Of a stretch of 64,000 nt of DNA, positions 37,789 to 47,322 are shown piece after piece. The stretch comes from Pseudomonas sp. QS1027 (GTDB lineage Bacteria > Pseudomonadota > Gammaproteobacteria > Pseudomonadales > Pseudomonadaceae), in NCBI RefSeq assembly GCF_002814235.1, contig NZ_PHSU01000011.1:310001-374000 (forward strand), in the 5' to 3' direction. The notes under the pieces were generated by a model, which saw only the letters and a program-made list of their open reading frames with translations, had not been told where the DNA came from and did no database searches. The position numbers were made by a program, and so were the translations under genes. Every line of letters begins with the position of its first letter. The first letter of the stretch is position 1.

Positions 37789-37802
37789 TATTGTCAACAA
37801 TA
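37789..37802. promoter_or_regulatory. Candidate PrpR operator 2
   Basis: TATTGTCAACAATA is a palindrome with six-base arms around CA, 73 bases upstream of prpR. TTGT-N2-ACAA is the usual shape of FCD-type GntR operators. Confidence 0.55.
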
Positions 37803-38020
37803 GTCTAAGAAGCGCCCTGCACTGCACACGGCAAGGGACAACCCCGGCCTATCCGACAAGGGAGGCGCCCGGCGCTGGCGCGACAGGTCCGGCATGCTAG
37901 AATGCCGCGCGCATCCGCCGATGCGCTGCCTGTCATATTTTTCTGACAGACGTACGAGGATGCTTGCGCGATCATTGCCAGTCCCCTTGAATCAAGATTG
38001 CCCGATACGCGCCAGGATTT

Positions 38021-38560
38021 ATGAGACTCAAGCCTTTCCCCCTACTGCTTCTCTGCCTGTTTTGTCTGCCTGGCATCAGCCTCGCGACCGAGAAGACGGT
38101 GTACGGCCTGAACGAGTACGCGCAACTGGCCGGGATCGACCTGCAAGTGCCGGCCAAGCTCGACACCGGCGCCAAGACCGCCTCCCTCAGTGCTCGCGAC
38201 ATCCACCGGTTCAAACGCAACGGCGAAAGCTGGGTGCGCTTCTACCTGGCGATCGACGCCGCCCATTCACACCCGATCGAACTGCCCCTGGCCCGCGTCA
38301 GCAAGATCAAGCGCCGCGCCGGCGACTATGACCCGGACGAGGGCAACGCCTATACCGCACGCCCGGTGATCAGCCTGGAAATCTGCATGGGCAGCGCCTT
38401 GCGCAGCATAGAAGTGAACTTGACCGACCGCAGCAGCTTCCAATACCCGCTGCTGATCGGCTCCGAAGCCCTCAAGCGCTTCGATGCGCTGGTCGACCCC
38501 AGTCTTAAATACGCTGCCGGCAAACCCGCCTGCACCAACGACGCTCAAACCGCCGAGTAA
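38021..38560 (+). CDS. Exported retropepsin-like protein (Zn_protease/RimB family)
   Basis: A 179-residue protein with a signal peptide (residues 1-22). The active-site-like motif KLDTGAKTASL near residue 46 has the D-T-G of retropepsin-like aspartic peptidases; databases often call the family 'ATP-dependent zinc protease', from association with RimK-type ligases. The C-terminal LLIGSEALKRFD is the conserved partner strand. First of a three-gene operon with a membrane protein and an ATP-grasp ligase, six bases apart. Confidence 0.88.
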   Translation: MRLKPFPLLLLCLFCLPGISLATEKTVYGLNEYAQLAGIDLQVPAKLDTGAKTASLSARDIHRFKRNGESWVRFYLAIDAAHSHPIELPLARVSKIKRRAGDYDPDEGNAYTARPVISLEICMGSALRSIEVNLTDRSSFQYPLLIGSEALKRFDALVDPSLKYAAGKPACTNDAQTAE

Positions 38561-38565
38561 TCCGA

Positions 38566-40098
38566 ATGCGTTCTCTCACCCTCCACCTGAAAATCCTCAT
38601 CACCGTACTGGTGTTGCTGGGTGCTTCGGTCACGGCCTATCAGATTTTCGTGCTGGGTATTCCCGTCACCGAGGATGCCACGGACGACTTGTGGAACATC
38701 GACGCCAAGGTCGAGTTCGTCGCCAGCACCAAGGAACCGGTGAAGATCCAGATGTTCGTCCCGCCCCTGAGCCGCGACTACGTCAGCCTCAACGAGAGCT
38801 TCATCTCCAACAACTACGGGGTCAGCGTCAACCGCGCCGACGGCAACCGCAAGGTGACCTGGTCGGCACGCAAGGTCAGCGGCAAGCAGACGCTGTATTA
38901 CCGCCTGGTGCTGACCAAGCGCTACACCGGTGAGAAACCCAAGGTCAAAGGCCCGACCTTCCGCGACAGCATGGCGATCGAAGGGCCGGAGAAAATCGCC
39001 GCGGACGCCTTGCTCGCGCCGATCCGCCAGCACTCGGCGGACGTCGAGACCTTCATCGGCGAAACCATCAAACGGGTCAACAACCTCGGCGATGACAACG
39101 TCAAGCTGCTGCTGGCCGGCGATCCCTCGACCCCGCACAAGGCGCAGATCATCGAGCTGCTGCTGTCCATCGCCCACGTGCCGATGGAACGCGCCCACAC
39201 CCTGCGCCTGGTGGCCGATCAACCGCAGACCCCGGAGCTCTGGCTGCGCAGCTTCAATGGCACGGACTGGCTGTACTTCAACCCGGACACCGGTGAACAG
39301 GGCCTGCCGTCCGACCGCCTGCTCTGGTGGACCGGCGCCGACAACCTGATCAGCGTCGAGGGCGGCAAGAAAGCCGGCGTCACCTTCAGCCTGAACAACA
39401 GCGAGATGAACGCGATCCGCCTGGCCAAGCTGACCGACGAGAATTCCGACGCCAACTTCCTCGAATATTCGCTCTACGGCCTGCCACTGCAAACCCAGCA
39501 GACCTTCATGATCATGGTGATGATCCCCATCGGCGTGCTGGTGATCCTGATCCTGCGCAACCTGATCGGCCTGCAGACCCTCGGCACCTTTACCCCGGTG
39601 CTGATTGCCCTGGCCTTCCGCGAAACCCAGCTGGGCTTCGGCATCGTGCTGTTCACCATCATTACCGCCCTCGGGCTGTCGCTACGTTCCTACCTTGAAC
39701 ACCTGAAGCTGCAGATGCTGCCACGGCTGTCGGTGGTACTGACCTTCGTCGTGGTGCTGATCGCCGCCATCAGCCTGTTCAGCCACAAGCTGGGCCTGGA
39801 GCGGGGCCTGTCGGTGGCGCTGTTCCCGATGGTGATCCTGACCATGACCATCGAGCGCCTCTCCATCACCTGGGAAGAGCGCGGCGCCAACCATGCCCTG
39901 AAAGTTGCCATCGGCACGCTGTTCGCGGCGTCCCTGGCGCACCTGATCATGACCGTGCCGGAGCTGATCTACTTCGTCTTCACCTTCCCGGCGATCCTGC
40001 TGATCCTGGTGGGCTTCATGCTGGCCATGGGTCGCTATCGCGGTTACCGCCTGACCGAACTGGTGCGCTTCAAGGCGTTCCTCAAGGAAAACGCCTGA
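38566..40098 (+). CDS. Membrane protein with inactive transglutaminase domain
   Basis: A 510-residue protein. One N-terminal membrane segment (residues 8-27) is followed by a periplasmic region (30-310) of the inactive transglutaminase-like type and by about seven C-terminal membrane helices (from about residue 315, TFMIMVMIPIGVLVILILRN). I see no Cys-His-Asp triad. Stop and next start overlap (TGATG at 40096-40100), so the ATP-grasp gene is coupled. It likely recruits or presents a periplasmic substrate. Confidence 0.85.
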   Translation: MRSLTLHLKILITVLVLLGASVTAYQIFVLGIPVTEDATDDLWNIDAKVEFVASTKEPVKIQMFVPPLSRDYVSLNESFISNNYGVSVNRADGNRKVTWSARKVSGKQTLYYRLVLTKRYTGEKPKVKGPTFRDSMAIEGPEKIAADALLAPIRQHSADVETFIGETIKRVNNLGDDNVKLLLAGDPSTPHKAQIIELLLSIAHVPMERAHTLRLVADQPQTPELWLRSFNGTDWLYFNPDTGEQGLPSDRLLWWTGADNLISVEGGKKAGVTFSLNNSEMNAIRLAKLTDENSDANFLEYSLYGLPLQTQQTFMIMVMIPIGVLVILILRNLIGLQTLGTFTPVLIALAFRETQLGFGIVLFTIITALGLSLRSYLEHLKLQMLPRLSVVLTFVVVLIAAISLFSHKLGLERGLSVALFPMVILTMTIERLSITWEERGANHALKVAIGTLFAASLAHLIMTVPELIYFVFTFPAILLILVGFMLAMGRYRGYRLTELVRFKAFLKENA

Positions 40099-41084
40099 TG
40101 TTCGGCCTGTGGAAAACCTGGAAGGCCCTGGAAGCCCGGGGCATCATGGGGATCAACCGGCGTAACGCGGACTATGTGCTCAAGTACAACAAGCGCAGCC
40201 TCTACCCCATCGTCGATGACAAGATCATCACCAAGGAACGGGCCATCGCCGCCGGCATCCATGTGCCGGAAATGTACGGGGTGATCTCCACGGAAAAGGA
40301 AATCGACCGGCTGGAAGCGATCATCGACGGGCGCCGTGATTTCGTTATCAAGCCGGCCCAGGGCGCGGGCGGCGACGGCATCCTGGTGATCGCCGACCGC
40401 TTCGAGGGCCATTATCGCTCGATCTCCGGACGCCTTATCAGCCACGGGGAAATCGAGCACCAGATTTCCAGCATCCTCACCGGCCTGTATTCCCTGGGCG
40501 GACACCGCGACCGCGCGCTGATCGAATACCGGGTCACCCCCGACCCGATCTTCAAGAGCATCAGCTACGAAGGCGTGCCGGACATCCGCGTCATCGTGCT
40601 GATGGGCTATCCGGTCATGGCCATGCTGCGCCTGCCGACCCGCCAGTCCCACGGCAAGGCCAACCTGCACCAGGGTGCCATTGGTGTCGGCGTGGACCTG
40701 GCGACCGGGATCACCCTGCGCGGCACCTGGCTGAACAACATCATCCGCAAGCACCCGGACACCACGCACCCGGTGGACGGCGTACAGTTGCCGAACTGGG
40801 ACGGTTTCATGCAACTGGCGGCCGGTTGCCATGAGCTCTGCGGCCTGGGTTATATCGGCGTGGACATGGTCCTGGACCAGGACAAGGGCCCGCTGATCCT
40901 CGAACTCAACGCCCGTCCCGGCCTGAATATCCAGATCGCCAACGACTGCGGCCTGACCCACCGGACCCATGCCGTGGAGGCCCATCTGGCGGAACTGGCC
41001 GCCGAGGGCATCACCGAGACACCGCAGGCACGGGTGCGTTTTGTCCAGGAACTGTTCGGCCATGTGCCGGCGCTCAACGATTGA
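40098..41084 (+). CDS. RimK-like ATP-grasp ligase (alpha-L-glutamate ligase-like)
   Basis: A 328-residue ATP-grasp protein. It has the ATP-binding FVIKPAQGAGGDGI loop near residue 87, ADIRV-like VPDIRVIVLMG near 160, and the metal-binding LILELNARPGLNIQIAN near 265. The family joins amino acids, often Glu, to a peptide or protein. It is cytoplasmic while its two partners act in membrane and periplasm. Confidence 0.9.
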   Translation: MFGLWKTWKALEARGIMGINRRNADYVLKYNKRSLYPIVDDKIITKERAIAAGIHVPEMYGVISTEKEIDRLEAIIDGRRDFVIKPAQGAGGDGILVIADRFEGHYRSISGRLISHGEIEHQISSILTGLYSLGGHRDRALIEYRVTPDPIFKSISYEGVPDIRVIVLMGYPVMAMLRLPTRQSHGKANLHQGAIGVGVDLATGITLRGTWLNNIIRKHPDTTHPVDGVQLPNWDGFMQLAAGCHELCGLGYIGVDMVLDQDKGPLILELNARPGLNIQIANDCGLTHRTHAVEAHLAELAAEGITETPQARVRFVQELFGHVPALND

Positions 41085-41201
41085 TCCACTGCAGAACGAC
41101 AGATCCTACAAGGCAATCTCCATCCAGCGACATGCCCCTAGGAGCAACGCCTACAGGAGACTACAATCGCGCACCGCGCTCCCATGGCTGACCCGCCCCC
41201 C

Positions 41202-42545
41202 ATGTTGACCTGCTCCGTACACCCGCTGCCCTACCACGCCAATCCCGCCCATTACTTCGCGGCGATTCGCCATGCGCCTGGTGCCGTCTTGCTCGACAGT
41301 GGTCGTCCCGAGGCCGAACGCGGGCGTTACGACCTGCTCAGCGCCTGGCCGCTGGAGCAACTGGCGGTCTGGCCGGACGAACGCGGCGCGGCGTTCCTGC
41401 AACGCCTGCGGGACAACCTGGCGCGCCTGGGCGAAGCGCAACTCCCCGCAGGGTTTGAACTGCCGTTTGCCGGCGGCCTGATCGGCTATCTGAGCTACGA
41501 CTTCGGCCGTCACCTGGAAAACCTGCCCCATCAGGCGCGGGACGACCTGCAACTGCCCGATGCGCGTTTCGGCCTGTATGCCTGGGCGCTGATCAGCGAC
41601 CATCAGCAAGGCAGCAGCCAATTGGTCTTCCATCCCAGCGTCGAAGCCGCCGAACGGGAACGGCTGATCCAGCTGTTCAGCCAGCCGGCCGGCCAGGACA
41701 GCCGCGAATTCCAGCTCAAGGGTCCGATGACCGCGGACCTCACGGCCGAGGCCTACCGCCGGGCTTTCGAACGCATCCAGCACTATATCCAGGCCGGCGA
41801 CTGCTATCAGGTCAACTTCGCCCAGCGCTTCCGGGCCGACTGCCAGGGCGATCCGTGGGTCGCCTATTGCGCCTTGCGCGCCGCCTGCCCGACGCCCTTC
41901 TCCGGCTTCCAGAGCCTGCCCGACCAGGGGGCGGTGCTGAGCCTGTCGCCGGAGCGCTTCGTCAAGGTCAGCCAGGGCCAGGTCGAGACACGCCCGATCA
42001 AGGGCACCCGCCCCCGTGGCCGCGACGCAGCCGAGGACGCCGCCAACGCCGCCGAACTGCTGGCCAGCAGCAAGGACCGTGCGGAGAACCTGATGATTGT
42101 CGACCTGTTGCGCAACGACCTCGGGCGCACCTGCCGTATCGGTTCGGTGCGGGTCCCGGAGCTGTTCAGCCTGGAGAGCTACCCCAACGTGCACCATCTG
42201 GTGAGCAGCGTGACCGGGACCCTGGCCGAAGACCGCGACGCCCTCGACCTGATTGCCGGCAGCTTCCCCGGCGGCTCGATCACCGGTGCGCCGAAGATCC
42301 GCGCCATGCAGATCATCGACGAGCTGGAACCGACCCGACGGGCGCTGTATTGCGGCTCGCTGCTGTACCTGGATGTGCGCGGCGAAATGGACAGCTCCAT
42401 CGCCATCCGCAGCCTGCTGGTCAAGGATGGGCAGGTCAGTTGCTGGGGCGGTGGCGGCATCGTCGCCGATTCCGACTGGCAGGCGGAATACCAGGAGTCC
42501 ATCACCAAGGTGAAGGTCTTGCTCGACACCCTGCAAAGCCTCTGA
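41202..42545 (+). CDS. pabB: Aminodeoxychorismate synthase component I
   Basis: Makes 4-amino-4-deoxychorismate from chorismate for folate synthesis. The 447-residue protein has the chorismate-binding C-terminal half: [27 protein letters not shown], and [15 protein letters not shown] in order. ATG 41202 ([11 protein letters not shown]) is preferred; an ATG at 41184 adds six residues. The amidotransferase PabA is not here. Confidence 0.93.
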   Translation: MLTCSVHPLPYHANPAHYFAAIRHAPGAVLLDSGRPEAERGRYDLLSAWPLEQLAVWPDERGAAFLQRLRDNLARLGEAQLPAGFELPFAGGLIGYLSYDFGRHLENLPHQARDDLQLPDARFGLYAWALISDHQQGSSQLVFHPSVEAAERERLIQLFSQPAGQDSREFQLKGPMTADLTAEAYRRAFERIQHYIQAGDCYQVNFAQRFRADCQGDPWVAYCALRAACPTPFSGFQSLPDQGAVLSLSPERFVKVSQGQVETRPIKGTRPRGRDAAEDAANAAELLASSKDRAENLMIVDLLRNDLGRTCRIGSVRVPELFSLESYPNVHHLVSSVTGTLAEDRDALDLIAGSFPGGSITGAPKIRAMQIIDELEPTRRALYCGSLLYLDVRGEMDSSIAIRSLLVKDGQVSCWGGGGIVADSDWQAEYQESITKVKVLLDTLQSL

Positions 42546-42654
42546 AAGCCCGCGCCTGCAAGGGAGCGTGCTTGAGCATGGGGCCGGCGCCGACGGATTT
42601 TGTTACTATTCGCCTATTCGAGCGCAAAGCGCCACTGACTGTAGGAACCGCCTG

Positions 42655-43389
42655 ATGAGCCAACCGTTCGACGTCGCTGAACTCGCCGCGACATATGCCA
42701 ACAAGTCCGCCCAGGACATCCTCAAGCTGGCCTTTTCCCAGTTTGGCGATGACCTGTGGATATCTTTCAGCGGCGCGGAAGACGTGGTGCTGGTGGACAT
42801 GGCCTGGAAACTGAACAAGAACGTCAAGGTCTTCAGCCTCGACACCGGGCGCCTGCACCCGGAGACCTACCGTTTCATCGATCAGGTGCGCGAGCACTAC
42901 AAGATCGACATCGAGCTGATCTCCCCGGATCACAATGAGCTCGAGCCCTTCGTCAAGGCCAAGGGTCTGTTCAGCTTCTACAAGGACAACCACGGCGAAT
43001 GCTGCGGCATCCGCAAGATCGCGCCGCTGCGCCGCAAGTTGTCCGGCGTCAGCGCCTGGGCCACCGGCCAGCGTCGCGACCAGAGCCCGGGCACCCGCAG
43101 CCAGGTGGCGGCACTGGAAATCGACAGCGCCTTCTCCACCCCGGAACGCACCCTGTACAAGTTCAACCCGCTGGCGCAAATGAGCAGCGAAGAGATCTGG
43201 GGTTATATCCGCATGCTCGAACTGCCCTACAACAGCCTGCACGAACGCGGCTTTATCAGCATCGGCTGCGAGCCCTGCACCCGTCCGGTGCTGCCGAACC
43301 AGCACGAACGCGAAGGCCGCTGGTGGTGGGAAGAAGCCACGCAGAAGGAATGCGGCCTGCACTCCGGTAACCTGATTGCGAAGATCTGA
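42655..43389 (+). CDS. cysH: Assimilatory adenylylsulfate reductase (CysH)
   Basis: Reduces activated sulfate to sulfite. The 244-residue protein keeps the two cysteine pairs that bind a [4Fe-4S] cluster, ECCGIRK near residue 120 and CEPCTR near residue 207, so it is of the APS type rather than the cluster-free PAPS type of E. coli. The catalytic C-terminal Cys is in KECGLHSG. The regulator CysB is convergent just downstream. Confidence 0.95.
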   Translation: MSQPFDVAELAATYANKSAQDILKLAFSQFGDDLWISFSGAEDVVLVDMAWKLNKNVKVFSLDTGRLHPETYRFIDQVREHYKIDIELISPDHNELEPFVKAKGLFSFYKDNHGECCGIRKIAPLRRKLSGVSAWATGQRRDQSPGTRSQVAALEIDSAFSTPERTLYKFNPLAQMSSEEIWGYIRMLELPYNSLHERGFISIGCEPCTRPVLPNQHEREGRWWWEEATQKECGLHSGNLIAKI

Positions 43390-43406
43390 AGGCCGGACAC
43401 GGTCCT

Positions 43407-43481
43407 TGTAGGAGCCTGGCTTGCCAGCGAAGAGGCCAGCGAGAACGCTAAAAGCTTCGCGGGCAAGCCCTGCTCCTACAG
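43407..43481. repeat. REP doublet (REPIN) between cysH and cysB
   Basis: Inverted arms TGTAGGAGCCTGGCTTGCCA and GGGCAAGCCCTGCTCCTACAG. Its reverse complement closely matches the element at 34786-34860, including GCGAAGCTTTT next to the arm, so the two are the same subtype in opposite orientation. Confidence 0.9.
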
Positions 43482-43520
43482 GTGACGTGTGGCCTTCAAG
43501 ATTGCGTTCCAACACCCACA

Positions 43521-43549
43521 AAAAAGCCCCGAACCAGTCGGGGCTTTTT
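43521..43549. terminator. Bidirectional terminator between cysH and cysB
   Basis: Stem AAAAAGCCCCGA/TCGGGGCTTTTT with loop ACCAG, between convergent genes, A- and T-runs on both sides. Confidence 0.92.
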
Positions 43550-43563
43550 CATGTTCGGGGAAC

Positions 43564-44547
<984 letters not shown>

Positions 44548-44649
44548 TCAAAGCAGGTAAACGCCACAGTAACAGCGGCGATATATAACTATATGAATGG
44601 TTTGAAGAATAAATCTAGAACTTTTTTATCAAAACGCTGACTTTCCGAC

Positions 44650-45150
44650 TCAGATATCGCCATAGCGACGGCGTTGCAGCAGCGGCACCAGGTAAACCGG
44701 CACCTGGGACAGCTGCAGGACCCGCGCGGCGGTGCGCCCCAAATGCGCCTCGCCACCGGTGCCGTGGCTGTGGCTGCCGACGATCAACAGGTCCACCGAG
44801 AGGACCCGGGCCTGTTCGAGAATGACCTGCGAAGGGTCGCCCTGGAGCACCTTGATCGACTGGATCATGCTCAGGTCCTGCAGCCCGTCGGCGCACTCCT
44901 CGCGAAAGCTGTCGAGCACCCGCTGCTCGATGGTCGCCATCACGGTGTTAAGACCCTGGCTGTGAAATTCGTTCAATGCCTGCTCGTCCAGGTAGCTCTG
45001 CAACACCGACTCGGCGAACAACCCCATCGGCTCGACCGCGTGCACCACATACAAATCGGCCTTGAACGTCCGCGCCAACTCCAGGGCATGCTGCATGACA
45101 TAAGGCGCATACAGACCGAGGTCGGTGGCGTACAGCATCGAACGGATCAT
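44650..45150 (-). CDS. Universal stress protein family
   Basis: A 166-residue single-domain UspA-fold protein. The ATP-binding motif G-x2-G-x9-G(S/T) appears in a shifted form as VGSHSHGTGGEAHLGRTAARVLQ near residue 125, so nucleotide binding is plausible. Separate transcription unit; an AT-rich gap separates it from cysB. Confidence 0.9.
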   Translation of the reverse strand: MIRSMLYATDLGLYAPYVMQHALELARTFKADLYVVHAVEPMGLFAESVLQSYLDEQALNEFHSQGLNTVMATIEQRVLDSFREECADGLQDLSMIQSIKVLQGDPSQVILEQARVLSVDLLIVGSHSHGTGGEAHLGRTAARVLQLSQVPVYLVPLLQRRRYGDI

Positions 45151-45286
45151 GGGGCCTCCTCGATTGCCAGAATGGCGGAGATTCAGTTGAGCTTAGCAGC
45201 GCCCCGAAGACCACGGGGCGCGGCTGGTCGGGCCGGCCCCGCTGCTCATCCCTGAAGAAACCCGATCTTGAAAACACCACAAAACC

Positions 45287-45390
45287 TGTAGGAGCCGGCT
45301 TGCTGGCGATAGCGGTTTACCAAGCGACGAATAATGTCGGCTGTCAGATCGCAATCGCCAGCAATCAAGCGTCGACCGGTCGCTCCTGCA
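45287..45390. repeat. Decayed REP doublet
   Basis: TGTAGGAGCCGGCTTGCTGGCGATAGC at the left is a standard REP arm. The right arm, TCGCTCCTGCA with AATCGCCAGCAA upstream, is a diverged inverted copy. The inner sequence is longer than in the other two elements. Confidence 0.65.
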
Positions 45391-45399
45391 TGACCGTAT

Positions 45400-46365
45400 T
45401 CAACCCTGGCGATTGTTCGCGTCGATAAATGCCAGGGCCTGGTACAGGGCCCGGATCTTCGGCAACTCGCAACCGGCGGCACTCGCCGCGGCCAGTGGAC
45501 GTACATAGACGGCGTCCAGCTCCAGCGCCCGCTTGTGGACAAAATCGTGGTACATGCTCGGCCAGTAGTCCGGCATTTTTTCCGTCACCTTGAACAGGTG
45601 CTCGGCATAACCGGCCGGCAACTCATGACCGCAGGCCTGGGCACCCCGGACCACCTCGGCCATCAGCCCCTGGACCAGTTCACGGCTGCTGTCGTCGCTC
45701 ATCAGCGGCGTGGTACTGGCCCGCAGCAACACCGACAGACCGTTGTAAGGCACGTTCCACACCAGCTTCTGCCAGCGCGCCTGCTGCAGGTTGGCCATGG
45801 CCTGGGACTCGATGCCCGCCCCATGGAACAGACTGGCGCCCTCTTCGACCAGGACCTGGCGAGCTGTCGCATCATCGCGCAACGGACCACTGTGATAACC
45901 GATGTTCACCGCACCCAGGGCCTGATGCACGATGGCCCCGGGGCCGGCACGGTGCACGCAGATAAAGCACAGGCCGCCCAACAGGTGCAGCGACTCGGGC
46001 AGCAGCGCACGCAACTCATCCTCCACGTCGAGGCCGTTCTGCAGCACCAGCACCTTGGCCCCCGGCGCGGCGGCCTGGGCAATCAGCGGCGCGAGACTGG
46101 CGTTGCTGGTGGTCTTGGCCCCCACCAGCAACCAGTCGCAGGGCGGCATGTCGGCGGCCTGGGCATAGGCCTGCACATTGTTCAAATGCAGCGGACCGTG
46201 CACCGCACTGTCGATCCGCAAGCCGTTCCCGGCCACCGCCGAAAATTCGCTGCGCAGCAGGAAATGCACGTCAAAGCCGGCCCGCGCCAGCATCACACCG
46301 TAATACCCACCGATCGCACCGGTGCCGATAATGCCGATACGCGGCCTGCTCACTGAACCCGTCAT
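45400..46365 (-). CDS. 2-dehydropantoate 2-reductase-like protein
   Basis: A 321-residue NADPH-dependent oxidoreductase of the PanE/ApbA family. The nucleotide loop is GTGAIGGYYG near residue 13; LVGAKTT near 82 and QNGLD near 110 follow, and the C-terminal helical domain contains WPSMYHDF. It might be the pantothenate enzyme or a paralogue. Its ATG overlaps the stop of the thioredoxin-like gene (ATGA, 46362-46365). Confidence 0.88.
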   Translation of the reverse strand: MTGSVSRPRIGIIGTGAIGGYYGVMLARAGFDVHFLLRSEFSAVAGNGLRIDSAVHGPLHLNNVQAYAQAADMPPCDWLLVGAKTTSNASLAPLIAQAAAPGAKVLVLQNGLDVEDELRALLPESLHLLGGLCFICVHRAGPGAIVHQALGAVNIGYHSGPLRDDATARQVLVEEGASLFHGAGIESQAMANLQQARWQKLVWNVPYNGLSVLLRASTTPLMSDDSSRELVQGLMAEVVRGAQACGHELPAGYAEHLFKVTEKMPDYWPSMYHDFVHKRALELDAVYVRPLAAASAAGCELPKIRALYQALAFIDANNRQG

Positions 46366-46748
46366 GGCAACTCCTCTGGTACAAGACTCAAGGCCTGCCG
46401 AACCGCGTCGGCAAGCTCGTTCACGGCCAGGCGTGACTGCACAGCTCCATGAAAACCACCGTCCTTGACCACAAACAGCGCCGGTAGATGAAACACCCCG
46501 TAACGCTGCACCGCCCCGCCGTTGTCACCCGCATCGATCCAGCACAGGCGCTCGACCGGCAAGGCCAGGGTCGGCAAGACCTCCCGGGCGAAGCGGCAGG
46601 AGGCGCAGCCGACACTGGTGAATATCAGTAATGAAACACCTGGCAGGTCCAATAGATTCCGGTCGATATCAAAATCCGTCAACTCCAGGCTCTTCACTAT
46701 ACTGTTGGAAAGTTTTTCCACTGATCGACGCAGGGAGTCGTTGTTCAT
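46362..46748 (-). CDS. Thioredoxin-like protein
   Basis: A 128-residue protein with a thioredoxin-fold core and active site CASC near residue 48 instead of the usual CGPC. The conserved cis-proline is in VFHLPALFV. No signal peptide, so cytoplasmic. Coupled to the downstream oxidoreductase gene. Its start codon overlaps, on the opposite strand, the start codon of the PilZ-like gene. Confidence 0.85.
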   Translation of the reverse strand: MNNDSLRRSVEKLSNSIVKSLELTDFDIDRNLLDLPGVSLLIFTSVGCASCRFAREVLPTLALPVERLCWIDAGDNGGAVQRYGVFHLPALFVVKDGGFHGAVQSRLAVNELADAVRQALSLVPEELP

Positions 46749-47193
46749 GGTGCGCTTTCTTCCTCATCCCGACGACGTTCCCGTCACATTGGTTCTGCTT
46801 GAGCATTCCTGCATTTCACGCCAGCAACTCGACCGCATCAGCCTGGGCGGTGTCTCCTGCCAGTCACCACGCGGCTGGCGCAAAGGCTCGGCGTTGCAAA
46901 TGTGCATTCCCAGCCTCGGCGCCAGCGCCTGTTATCCGGGCTACGTGGCCTGGTGCCTGAAACGCAAGCACGGTTACCGGGTGGGCATTGCCTTTGTCGA
47001 CGAGCAAACCCTGTTCGGCGCCCGCATGGGTGAACAGGTCTGCCAGATCGAACGCTACCAGCGAACACGCGAGCAACAAAGCGAAGATCGGCAAAACATC
47101 GAAGTCATCGCCCAGGAATGGGTTCGCGAACACGCCAGCGACTTCTCCCAGGCCAGCCTGGAACGTCCTTATGTGCGGGCTTTACTCGATTAA
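46747..47193 (+). CDS. PilZ-like domain protein
   Basis: A 148-residue protein. LDRISLGGVSC near residue 29 resembles the DxSxxG part of PilZ c-di-GMP receptors, but the upstream RxxxR is only RFLPH, so c-di-GMP binding is doubtful. A charged helical tail (RYQRTREQQSEDRQN) follows. ATG 46747 has AGGGAG nine bases upstream. The start overlaps that of the divergent thioredoxin-like gene by two bases. Confidence 0.75.
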   Translation: MVRFLPHPDDVPVTLVLLEHSCISRQQLDRISLGGVSCQSPRGWRKGSALQMCIPSLGASACYPGYVAWCLKRKHGYRVGIAFVDEQTLFGARMGEQVCQIERYQRTREQQSEDRQNIEVIAQEWVREHASDFSQASLERPYVRALLD

Positions 47194-47322
47194 ACCGGTC
47201 AGGCCATTGCCCGCGCCCCGCCTAACGCGCTAAGGTTCGGCTCCCCGACGCGCTTAAATCTGCTGTGCTCCGCCGCGCGGGGATCGCTGGCGGCCGGCAC
47301 CCGTGACCTGACGAGTAACACG

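Larger units (their letters stand above)
37717..38020. other. Divergent intergenic region between prpR and the retropepsin operon
   Basis: About 304 bases. Its left part is AT-rich and holds the two PrpR operator candidates. On the right, an extended -10-like TGCTAGAAT (37895-37903) could serve the plus-strand operon. An inverted repeat CTGTCA/TGACAG around eight bases (37930-37949) follows in the leader; its first half looks like a PhoB half-site but the second is in the wrong orientation. Confidence 0.45.

Noticed and set aside
37930..37949. Possible LexA or PhoB box CTGTCA..TGACAG
   Set aside because: Spacing does not fit LexA (CTGT-N8-ACAG), and PhoB boxes are direct repeats while this is inverted. 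Kept only as an unassigned inverted repeat.
41090..41165. Possible REP element around CTAGGAGCAACGCCTACAGGAG
   Set aside because: It shares only short words with the REP arms and lacks the inverted partner and the GCTTGC core.
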